Source of the DNA: Aulosira sp. FACHB-615
GTDB lineage: Bacteria > Cyanobacteriota > Cyanobacteriia > Cyanobacteriales > Nostocaceae
DNA length: 64,000 nt
Assembly: GCF_014698045.1 (NCBI RefSeq)
Contig: NZ_JACJSE010000019.1
Span: forward strand, 61,163 to 125,162
Direction of reading: 5' to 3'
The notes under the pieces are model-generated. The model ran no database searches. It was not told where the DNA came from and was given only the letters and a program-made list of their open reading frames with translations. How positions within the stretch are numbered: the first letter of the stretch is position 1; each line of letters begins with the position of its first letter. Below, one piece after another: positions 57,516 to 64,000 of this stretch. The position numbers and the translations under genes were made by a program.

Positions 57516-57812
57516 TTGATAGCTATTACGGACATTGGCCCTGTACAGGTTCGGATATCACCAGTATCGTTTTACAACGGCAAATTGATGGACAAGGCGA
57601 CAGTGGAGGAGTATGGATTTTTAGATGCAACTCTCCGGTATTATGGAGCTTACATTCCAGACCTGAGTGAGACACCACACCTTTACGATGACTCAACTTC
57701 AGATTTCCATCCAACTCGTTTAGATTTTGAAAGAATTGATGCTGTAGTTTTACCTCAAGAGGCATTTTATTGGCGGAATATGCTTCCTGTACCAAACCGT
57801 GTAATAGCATAA
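57516..57812 (+). CDS. Hypothetical protein, start uncertain
   Basis: The frame encodes up to 98 residues from a TTG at 57516; the first ATG gives about 74 residues. The product is rich in Tyr, Asp and Pro (for example Leu-Arg-Tyr-Tyr-Gly-Ala-Tyr-Ile-Pro-Asp-Leu-Ser) and has no signal or membrane segment. Neither start has a good ribosome site, so it may be a small true gene or a remnant. It sits 108 bases before the parvulin gene on the same strand. I do not recognise it. Confidence 0.4.
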   Translation: MIAITDIGPVQVRISPVSFYNGKLMDKATVEEYGFLDATLRYYGAYIPDLSETPHLYDDSTSDFHPTRLDFERIDAVVLPQEAFYWRNMLPVPNRVIA

Positions 57813-57920
57813 CAATTCAAATACAGTGGCAGTTTTAAAGTTGATGATGTTGATTGAAAAATTACTAGCCAGATATGTAACAATAATTGCTGGCTGAGAC
57901 GATCGCAGTTGGGATAAAAA

Positions 57921-58643
57921 ATGACAGAAGCTCTCCAAATTGGCAACCGTACAATCCAGGCTACTGAGCTAGTTCCCTTACTGGCAAGTTACCAAATGTT
58001 GCCACAGCTAATTCGGGAATTAATTATCGATGAAGCGATCGCATCTGTAGAATGTACATCAGAAGAAATTACTCGCGCTCAACAGCAGTTTTACCTAGAA
58101 CGGCAGTTAAAAACCGATGCAGACATTAAAGCCTGGATGGCTTATCACGGTATAACAGTCAATCAACTTGAATCAGTCACAATTCGGAAACTAAAAATCG
58201 AGAAATTCAAAATTGCTACTTGGGGTAACAAACTCGAATCATACTTCTTTCAAAACAAAGCCAAGTTAGATAAAGTCATTTATTCCCTACTACGTACTCA
58301 AGATATCGGACTTGTTCAAGAACTCTACTTTCGCCTCCAAGCCAAAGAACAGTCATTTGCAGAACTAGCCAAAGAATACTCCCAAGGCCCAGAAGCCCAA
58401 ACTGGCGGACTAGTCGGCCCAGTTGAACTACAAGCAATTCATCCCGGAATGGTACAGTTGCTATCCAGCAGTCAACCCGGTCAAGTTTTACCTCCCGCCC
58501 GAATAACCGAATGGGTTGTGATTTTGCGCCTAGAAAAACTCATCCCAGCCCAACTCGATGACCAGATGAAAGCAAGATTATTGAATGAACTGTTTGAAGC
58601 TTGGCTACAAGAACAGCAAAAGCAAATCCAATCTAATTCTTAA
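57921..58643 (+). CDS. Parvulin-type peptidylprolyl isomerase family protein
   Basis: The 240-residue protein has an N-terminal SurA-like helical part (to about residue 125) and a C-terminal parvulin domain. The domain has Phe-Ala-Glu-Leu-Ala-Lys-Glu-Tyr-Ser near 149, Gln-Thr-Gly-Gly-Leu-Val-Gly-Pro near 165, and Gly-Gln-Val-Leu-Pro-Pro near 191. No signal peptide is seen, so it is probably cytoplasmic. Cyanobacterial relatives often accompany peptide or protein secretion ABC transporters. No transporter is present in this stretch. The following gene begins 210 bases later and is likely separate. Confidence 0.82.
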   Translation: MTEALQIGNRTIQATELVPLLASYQMLPQLIRELIIDEAIASVECTSEEITRAQQQFYLERQLKTDADIKAWMAYHGITVNQLESVTIRKLKIEKFKIATWGNKLESYFFQNKAKLDKVIYSLLRTQDIGLVQELYFRLQAKEQSFAELAKEYSQGPEAQTGGLVGPVELQAIHPGMVQLLSSSQPGQVLPPARITEWVVILRLEKLIPAQLDDQMKARLLNELFEAWLQEQQKQIQSNS

Positions 58644-58852
58644 TCAACACCTAGAAATTTAGGTTATGATTTGAACATAAGAGTGCAGATATCATAAATA
58701 AGTTGTGAAGCAGAGAGACACAAAAGACAAGGAGGACAAGGGAGACAAGGTAGAGAAATAGTTGTAAATCATTTAAGATTTCTGCATAACACAACTTTGA
58801 CTTATTTCTCTTAATCCAGTCAGAATTATTAATAATATTTTTTCATAAAAAA

Positions 58853-60241
58853 ATGAACAAGCGCAGGCTAAACTTATTAGCTCTTTCAACCCTCAGTTTA
58901 TTCATAATTGGGCTGGACTTGCTAAAGTTTAGCCAAGCAGAAATCCAAGCCGTTCCGCCAATAGAAAAACAAATTAAACTTCCCGTATCTCGGTTGCAGC
59001 CGGATATTATTAAAAAATTACTAGACAGGGAAGATATTAACTCGGCTGTTATCCATATTGAAAGGGGTTGGAAGCAGCAATATGATGAATATATGCAGGT
59101 AAAATTACCTTCAAATCAGGTTATTGAAGTCAACAAAATCAGTCAAACTCTCAAAAATATTAATCAAAGAGTCGGTAAAAAAAGCGCCTTAATATATGCA
59201 GTACCAACTGCTGACCAACTCGATTTAATCTTGGTATTACCGGATAAACCACCAATTCACAAACGTATCCCCGAAGCTAAAAGAGAAGTATTGACTAACT
59301 TAGTTACAAAATTCCGCAATGATCTTACTAATCCCAGTTCTTCGCGCAAGCGATATCTAGCATCCGGTAAGAAAATATATGACTTTTTAGTTGCACCCTT
59401 AGCATCTGACTTGAAAAGCCAAGGTATTAATAATCTGCTATTTTGTTTAGGAGGTGGCTTACGGACTGTTCCTTTAGCGGCGATTTCTGATGGTAAAACA
59501 TTTTTAATTGAAAAGTATAGTTTAACGATTATTCCGGCTTTTAGTCTGCTCGATTTTCAACTAACCAATATTACAAAAACCCAGGTTTTAGCAATGGGAG
59601 CATCAAAATTTCAAAACCTGGAACCTTTACCTGCTGTTCCCTTAGAATTATCTAATATTGTTAACAATAACTGGAAGGGTAAGTCTTTATTAAACCAAGA
59701 CTTCACTCTCAAAAACTTGAAAAAAGAACGTGCTAAGTATCCTTTTGGAATAGTACATTTTGCTACCCATGCTGAATTTGCTCAGGGTTCTGTGGATAAA
59801 TCTTATATCCAGTTTTGGGATAAAAAAATTCGCTTAGATGAACTGAAAACTCTCGGACTCAATAACCCTCCAGTGCAGTTATTAGTATTGAGTGCTTGTC
59901 GTACGGCGTTGGGTGATCCTCAAGCTGAACTGGGGTTTGCTGGGTTAGCTGTACAGTCAGGCGCAAAAGCCGCCTTAGCAAGTCTGTGGGAGGTGAGTGA
60001 TGGCGGAACATTGGCTTTGATGCTGCAATTTTACGGAAAACTAAAAACTAATCCAGTTAAGTCAGAAGCCCTACGACAAGCTCAAATTGATATGCTCAAA
60101 GAGCGTGTTAGTTTGGAAGATAATCCCCGCATTCGTGGTGCTGCTTCTTCTGAATTACATGAGTTGGATGAGCTTGATGAGGATGAATTATCTCATCCTT
60201 ATTATTGGGCTGGATTTACATTGATTGGCAATCCTTGGTAG
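58853..60241 (+). CDS. CHAT-domain (caspase-like) protein, exported or membrane-anchored
   Basis: The 462-residue protein starts with a hydrophobic N-terminal helix (about residues 8-24) and ends in a CHAT protease domain (about 170-460). The catalytic dyad is visible: His in His-Phe-Ala-Thr-His-Ala near residue 305 and Cys in Leu-Ser-Ala-Cys-Arg-Thr-Ala near 348. An Asn-Ile-Asn-rich segment lies between. CHAT proteins are separase/caspase relatives, and in bacteria several are activated effectors of defence systems. The N-terminal helix would place the domain outside the cytoplasm or at the membrane. It is next to the STAND ATPase gene on the opposite strand. Confidence 0.88.
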   Translation: MNKRRLNLLALSTLSLFIIGLDLLKFSQAEIQAVPPIEKQIKLPVSRLQPDIIKKLLDREDINSAVIHIERGWKQQYDEYMQVKLPSNQVIEVNKISQTLKNINQRVGKKSALIYAVPTADQLDLILVLPDKPPIHKRIPEAKREVLTNLVTKFRNDLTNPSSSRKRYLASGKKIYDFLVAPLASDLKSQGINNLLFCLGGGLRTVPLAAISDGKTFLIEKYSLTIIPAFSLLDFQLTNITKTQVLAMGASKFQNLEPLPAVPLELSNIVNNNWKGKSLLNQDFTLKNLKKERAKYPFGIVHFATHAEFAQGSVDKSYIQFWDKKIRLDELKTLGLNNPPVQLLVLSACRTALGDPQAELGFAGLAVQSGAKAALASLWEVSDGGTLALMLQFYGKLKTNPVKSEALRQAQIDMLKERVSLEDNPRIRGAASSELHELDELDEDELSHPYYWAGFTLIGNPW

Positions 60242-60394
60242 TATGGCAACTGGCTGGCGATCGCTAAAATAATAATTCTTATTAAGTATCGGTAGTGTTC
60301 ACTAACTCTACAATTTTCATAGAAGTTCTCTTGATAAACAGCAGATTATGTTCATCAATCCAAATATCTGGTTCTTCAGTAGCAATTGTTTGGT

Positions 60395-61753
60395 TCATAA
60401 TCTCTGAGAAATATTTCTTATATACTGCCTAAAAACTGGGGATAGTTTAAACATAATTTTTTCCGTTTTTATTTTTTGAATTAAATACCTTTGTTGTAGA
60501 GATTCTAATCCATTGATAAAATCGCTGGAAGATAAATCTAAGGTTGCTTTTAAATCTTCTCTAGAGACGGCTTGATTGAATTTACTCAATTCTAAAATAA
60601 TCTGCTTTTCTGTAGGTGATATGTTGTTAAAGACTTGACTAAGTAAAAATTGTATATCTTTCGTAATAACTAATTCATTCTCTGCTAAAAAATCGGCTAC
60701 TTTACCGTCGAAAATCTTTCTGATTGAACCCGCAATACTTTTTAAGTAACCTAAATTTCCTTCATATAAATCAATTAAATTTATCCAGCTATCTTCATCT
60801 GTTAATCCTGTGTTTCTTAATATCTCCTTATCATATAAACCTGATAATTCTAAAAATTTTATCGGATATAATTCTTCATCTAAAAATTCCATTTCCGCAC
60901 ATTGTTCTTGACTGATAAGAATGACACTACTTTGGTGTTCAATTTTTGCAACCATTGTAAAAAAGTTTTGATAATCTTGATATTCAATTTGATATGTTCC
61001 AGCAAATTGACCCTTGGTAAATATATGATGAATATCATCAAGAATGATTAAGCATTTTTTCTCACTCAGAATTTTAAAAAATTGTGTTAATTTATCACTT
61101 ATACTTACTTGAGCTTCTTGTTGACAAACATTTAATAAATCATCAATCAGTAAATTCAGTGGTTTAGGGTGTTTTAAACTTCTCCATATGATTACTTCAA
61201 ATTGCTCTAAATGTAAATCAACAAATTTTTTGACAAGAGTAGTTTTACCAATTCCATATAACCCTAGAACTGAGATTAAAGAAGTACTTTGATTTGATAT
61301 CCAATCATCAATCTTGTGAAGTTCGCAGTCTCTATTATAGAAGTTGGTTATTTGAGGTGCTAAAGATATATCGTAATGAATTGATTTAAATTTATTGTTT
61401 TCTTGGTTATGATCATTAGATTGATACAGGTATGATGAACCAAAATTTAAAATATTATTATTGTTATTATTTTGAATAACAATTGGTAATGATGATATCT
61501 GCAATCTTTCAAATGTAGAACGAAAATTAGTTTTTTTTATATCTTCCTGCAATATTTGAGATAAAAGTTGCCATAGTTCAGCCCCTACGTCTCCTACATG
61601 ATTTTTAGTAACATTACATTCTTGTGCAATATCATCATATGTTTGTCTTTGCCATGTTCCTTCGACTACAGCAGTTTGAATGTCGTCTAGATGCTTTCCA
61701 GTTTTATCAAAGACTATCTGATCAACAAATTTTACAACTTCGTTTACATTCAT
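60395..61753 (-). CDS. vMAP-type NB-ARC STAND ATPase without sensor repeats
   Basis: The 452-residue protein begins with a roughly 85-residue helix-turn-helix-like domain (Phe-Val-Asp-Gln-Ile-Val-Phe at the start, then Gly-Thr-Trp-Gln-Arg-Gln-Thr-Tyr near 32) typical of vWA-MoxR-associated (vMAP) STAND proteins. A roughly 50-residue Asn-rich linker follows. The NB-ARC domain has Walker A Gly-Leu-Tyr-Gly-Ile-Gly-Lys-Thr-Thr near 165 and Walker B Cys-Leu-Ile-Ile-Leu-Asp-Asp near 239. It ends after the winged helix, with no WD40 or TPR array as most relatives have. It is divergent from the AAA+ operon, with a 196-base spacer. Base composition is strongly AT-rich, suggesting transfer. Confidence 0.8.
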   Translation of the reverse strand: MNVNEVVKFVDQIVFDKTGKHLDDIQTAVVEGTWQRQTYDDIAQECNVTKNHVGDVGAELWQLLSQILQEDIKKTNFRSTFERLQISSLPIVIQNNNNNNILNFGSSYLYQSNDHNQENNKFKSIHYDISLAPQITNFYNRDCELHKIDDWISNQSTSLISVLGLYGIGKTTLVKKFVDLHLEQFEVIIWRSLKHPKPLNLLIDDLLNVCQQEAQVSISDKLTQFFKILSEKKCLIILDDIHHIFTKGQFAGTYQIEYQDYQNFFTMVAKIEHQSSVILISQEQCAEMEFLDEELYPIKFLELSGLYDKEILRNTGLTDEDSWINLIDLYEGNLGYLKSIAGSIRKIFDGKVADFLAENELVITKDIQFLLSQVFNNISPTEKQIILELSKFNQAVSREDLKATLDLSSSDFINGLESLQQRYLIQKIKTEKIMFKLSPVFRQYIRNISQRL

Positions 61754-61949
61754 GAAAGCTATACATATTAATACTTGTAAGCATTATAGCGAAACATAAT
61801 TAAATTTTTTCCAATCTTTTCCGTTTTTTTTCTTAAAACATTGTAATAAAATCTCAGTTGAAATACGTTTATATCCGTTTCTGTCAGACTATCTAAAAAA
61901 CTGAAATTTTGGCATTGTATTAGATAAGTTCAATAAAGTAAGTAATAAT

Positions 61950-62837
61950 ATGGAGTTCATAATCGTCAAAGACAGAGATAAATCAGATAAGCAAAAAAAA
62001 GCACAGACTTTAGTAGAGCAACCTAAATGGACTCTTGAAGAAATAGCACTATCCCAAAGCACACTTGACCAAATTGACCAGATGGTTGCTTACATACAAA
62101 ATAGAGATAAACTTTTGTATGATTGGCAATTTAATCGGTTTTTGAAAGCGGGAAGTGCTTTGAGTGTTAACTTTTTTGGTGTACCGGGTACAGGTAAAAG
62201 TATAACATCTGAGGCAATTGCTCATAAACTTGGACTGTCAATTATTAGAGCTAACTATGGTGAGCTTGAGTCTTCTTTTGTAGGAGGAACATCTGATAAC
62301 TTAGCATCAGTTTTCAAAACAGCAGAAGAAACAAAAAGCTTACTATTCTTTGATGAAGCTGATGCAGTCCTTAGTAGAAGAATCTCCAATTTATCACAAG
62401 CAGCCGATCATGGTGTTAATTCAGCAAAAAGTACTTTGCTCACTCTCTTAGATAAATTCAATGGGATTATTGTGTTTGCCACAAATCTTTTTGATAACTA
62501 TGATGAGGCTTTTTTGAGGAGAATTCTGTTCAATATAGAGTTTTTGGCTCCAGATATAGTTATGAGAGAACATCTATGGAGATTTCATTTATCTGAAAAT
62601 GTACCCAAAGAAGTAAGTTATGAGCATTTAGCTAATATTAGTGATGGTCTTTGTGGTGGTGATATCAAAAATATCACTATTAAATTAGGCTTGCAATTGC
62701 TGACTGAAAAGGTAGAAAGCATTGATGAGACTTTAGTAAAAGAAGAAATTGAAAAATACACAGAAGTAAAACTAAGGCACAAGAGAAAGTGTTTTTCAAA
62801 CGAAACATCTATTTTAAGTAACACTTCGGTGAATTAA
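61950..62837 (+). CDS. AAA+ ATPase of a three-gene operon
   Basis: This 295-residue single-domain AAA ATPase has Walker A Gly-Val-Pro-Gly-Thr-Gly-Lys-Ser near residue 76, a pore-loop-like region Phe-Val-Gly-Gly near 109, Walker B Leu-Leu-Phe-Phe-Asp-Glu-Ala-Asp near 130 and sensor 1 Asn in Phe-Ala-Thr-Asn near 175. The second-region-of-homology arginines are in Phe-Leu-Arg-Arg-Ile near 188. This is the classical AAA clade, which forms hexamers that remodel or unfold proteins. There is no separate substrate-binding N-domain, only about 60 residues before the core. The C-terminus is basic. Its operon partners are the two small genes downstream, 38 and 13 bases apart. I do not know its biological role. 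Confidence 0.85.
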   Translation: MEFIIVKDRDKSDKQKKAQTLVEQPKWTLEEIALSQSTLDQIDQMVAYIQNRDKLLYDWQFNRFLKAGSALSVNFFGVPGTGKSITSEAIAHKLGLSIIRANYGELESSFVGGTSDNLASVFKTAEETKSLLFFDEADAVLSRRISNLSQAADHGVNSAKSTLLTLLDKFNGIIVFATNLFDNYDEAFLRRILFNIEFLAPDIVMREHLWRFHLSENVPKEVSYEHLANISDGLCGGDIKNITIKLGLQLLTEKVESIDETLVKEEIEKYTEVKLRHKRKCFSNETSILSNTSVN

Positions 62838-62875
62838 TCTAATCTAACTCAAAACATTGTGGAGGAATCTTTATT

Positions 62876-63235
62876 ATGCCAATTCCAGTAATTGTCTGGA
62901 TAGTTGCGGCTGCTATTGGAGGTGTTGCTGTTGGGTCTAATTGGGATCGAATCAAGGAATGGGCTAGTCAAACGCTAGGCTATATCCTTGATGGTATCAA
63001 CACAGCAATTCAAGTGACATCAGACGCAGTTGTTTATGCCGTAAAAAATGTAAAAATTCCCGGTGGTATTCCTCGTTTCTCTATAAAGATAGAAGTTTAT
63101 GTCCAAGATGTTCGCTCTGGTAAGAGTACCTTAAAATCTGAAGAGAAAGAAATTTCCGAAGACGAAATTCCTGATGAATTCAAGAAACAACTTACCACAA
63201 AAGCCAAAGTGAAAATGTTGCAACAGAAAACTTAG
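62876..63235 (+). CDS. Small membrane-anchored protein of the AAA+ operon
   Basis: The 119-residue protein has one N-terminal membrane helix (about residues 4-21, Val-Ile-Val-Trp-Ile-Val-Ala-Ala-Ala-Ile-Gly-Gly-Val), a Trp-containing amphipathic helix and a beta-rich charged domain. It ends in a Lys-rich helix (Thr-Lys-Ala-Lys-Val-Lys-Met). A clear ribosome site (GTGGAGGAA) precedes the ATG. It might anchor the AAA+ ATPase or be its substrate at the membrane; this is inference. I do not recognise the family. Confidence 0.6.
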   Translation: MPIPVIVWIVAAAIGGVAVGSNWDRIKEWASQTLGYILDGINTAIQVTSDAVVYAVKNVKIPGGIPRFSIKIEVYVQDVRSGKSTLKSEEKEISEDEIPDEFKKQLTTKAKVKMLQQKT

Positions 63236-63248
63236 GAGATAATAAGTT

Positions 63249-63641
63249 ATGGATAAGCAAAAAAGTCTTCAAGACAAGTTTGGTAAGCTATTCAACACTA
63301 TAACGAGCATCCCTAAGAAACTAGCAGACGCAGTTGAGGAGAGATTGAAAGAACCTTCTAACTTAATTTCTGTTCAAGAAGGATTGTTGAATTTTGAGCG
63401 AATTGAAGAAGATGTGAAACGAATACAACATGATTTGAAAGCCGGAGGTGACAAAGTTCTTGGCAGTCATCTTATATTAGATGATGAGCGTAACCTTATG
63501 GAAATTAAGACTTACACTGAGAGAGGGGATAAGACTTTTGTTATCACAGTTGATGCTGAAGTGAAACGAATAACTAATATTCCCTCTGACGTTTTAGAAG
63601 AGCTAAAAGAAAATGGACGTGTTGAACTAAGCTTAAAATAG
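63249..63641 (+). CDS. Small soluble protein of the AAA+ operon
   Basis: The 130-residue protein has a helical N-terminal half (Lys-Lys-Leu-Ala-Asp-Ala-Val-Glu-Glu-Arg-Leu-Lys, Phe-Glu-Arg-Ile-Glu-Glu-Asp-Val-Lys) and a beta-rich C-terminal half (Met-Glu-Ile-Lys-Thr-Tyr, Phe-Val-Ile-Thr-Val-Asp-Ala-Glu-Val). The ribosome site AGGAGAT is 9 bases before the ATG. The stop of the membrane protein gene is only 13 bases upstream, so translation is probably coupled. No signal or membrane segment. The family is unrecognised. The two small proteins share the short charged-strand-plus-helix look but no obvious identity. Confidence 0.6.
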   Translation: MDKQKSLQDKFGKLFNTITSIPKKLADAVEERLKEPSNLISVQEGLLNFERIEEDVKRIQHDLKAGGDKVLGSHLILDDERNLMEIKTYTERGDKTFVITVDAEVKRITNIPSDVLEELKENGRVELSLK

Positions 63642-63669
63642 CAACTCAGCATGATCAAATTCCTTTAAA

Positions 63670-63698
63670 GTAGAGACGTAGCAATGCTACGTCTCTAC
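63670..63698. repeat. Perfect GTAGAGACGTAGC hairpin
   Basis: The 14-base arm GTAGAGACGTAGCA pairs with TGCTACGTCTCTAC with no loop beyond the pairing centre. This is a common cyanobacterial palindrome. It follows the AAA+ operon by 28 bases and may stop transcription or protect the 3' end. Confidence 0.65.
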
Positions 63699-63778
63699 AA
63701 GATTTATATGTATCATGACTAACGTGAAATGTTATGAGAGTCTATCGACATTAGCCATTTTGTGACTAGAATAAAACC

Positions 63779-63828
63779 CAACTTTCTCAAGACTTTGTTG
63801 GGTTGCGCTGTCGCTCCACCCAACCTAC
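63779..63828. repeat. TTGGGTT...ACCCAACCTAC hairpin repeat
   Basis: CCCAACTTTCTCAAGACTTTGTTGGG and a further CACCCAACCTAC match the repeat family at 13791 and 14665. It lies in the gap before the edge-truncated TnpB gene and has no coding frame. Confidence 0.5.
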
Positions 63829-63896
63829 TCTTCTGTATTGCGATATAAACCAATTTTTCTAACCAAATTATTCAGAGATTTTATGCTGTGAACTAC

Positions 63897-64000
63897 CTAC
63901 ACTGACCTTGCGGAGAGCGTGTAGGCTTCCTGCCCAACAGAAAACGCAGTAGTGGATTTCTTTCGTCCTCCCTTACTTCGACTTACATCTGGGCGACAGG
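63897..64000 (-). mobile_element. tnpB: 3' end of an IS200/IS605-family TnpB gene, partial
   Basis: On the minus strand the frame entering from the right edge encodes a short tail with Ser-Lys-Gly-Gly-Arg-Lys-Lys-Ser, then Ser-Val-Gly-Gln-Glu-Ala-Tyr-Thr-Leu-Ser-Ala-Arg-Ser-Val and a stop (TAG) at 63899-63897. I recognise this end as typical of cyanobacterial TnpB (OrfB) proteins of IS605-type elements. TnpB is an RNA-guided nuclease, and its guide RNA (omega or reRNA) usually arises from the 3' end of the gene and the adjoining element end, which would include roughly 63840-64000. The body of the protein is outside the window. Confidence 0.6.

Overview
The window reads as a chromosomal segment of a filamentous, probably heterocyst-forming cyanobacterium (Nostocales: Nostoc, Anabaena, Calothrix or a relative). 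The basis is the following. There are many HIP1 sites (GCGATCGC). petH encodes the long ferredoxin-NADP reductase with a phycobilisome-linker domain. prk, a CAAD/CURT1-like protein, two HhoA-type proteases and a XisI-type protein are present. Heptanucleotide STRR arrays and several families of small palindromic MITE-like elements are also typical of the order. I saw no tRNA, rRNA or CRISPR array.

Layout. 1-6.5 kb holds an edge-truncated DUF433 gene, a lipoprotein, a dioxygenase, a methyltransferase-HIT fusion, a ureohydrolase and a receiver-only regulator. 6.6-14.6 kb holds pyrG, a cell-wall amidase with a degenerate short paralogue, a cyanobacterial exosortase next to a probable substrate, a XisI-like fragment and plsY. 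14.8-21.1 kb holds a hydantoinase-like amidohydrolase, an Asp/Asn hydroxylase-like protein, a cupin, the remnant of a Rieske oxygenase, an NTF2-like protein and an acyltransferase. 22-24.3 kb is one large PEP-CTERM surface protein built from 14-residue repeats. 24.4-26.3 kb is a FecCD/FecE-type importer pair without a binding protein. 26.6-31.8 kb is a set of oxidoreductases that includes an SsuD-like alkanesulfonate monooxygenase followed by an NtaA/DszA-like flavin monooxygenase, probably for organosulfur use.

32-36.6 kb carries a STAND (NB-ARC-TPR) gene split by one in-frame TGA, then a dense patch of nested mobile elements and a 21-bp tandem repeat. 35.9-42 kb is a signalling operon: GAF histidine kinase, hybrid PAS kinase, receiver. 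42.5-54.3 kb is mostly housekeeping: HhoA protease, DUF760, scpB, ispD, prk, petH, hom, an SLH protein, a CAAD protein and a pentapeptide protein. 54.6-58.6 kb has an alpha/beta hydrolase, an STRR-expanded MITE, a second HhoA protease and a parvulin.

58.8-63.6 kb is the most intriguing block. A CHAT protease-like protein is followed by a minus-strand vMAP-type NB-ARC ATPase without a repeat sensor domain. Divergent from that ATPase is a tight three-gene operon: an AAA+ ATPase, a small membrane-anchored protein and a small soluble protein. The region is AT-rich, and its architecture resembles a conflict or cell-death module that I do not recognise as a named system. The right edge enters the 3' end of a TnpB gene (IS200/IS605-type).

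All functional statements come from reading motifs by eye. No alignment, database search or structure prediction was run.
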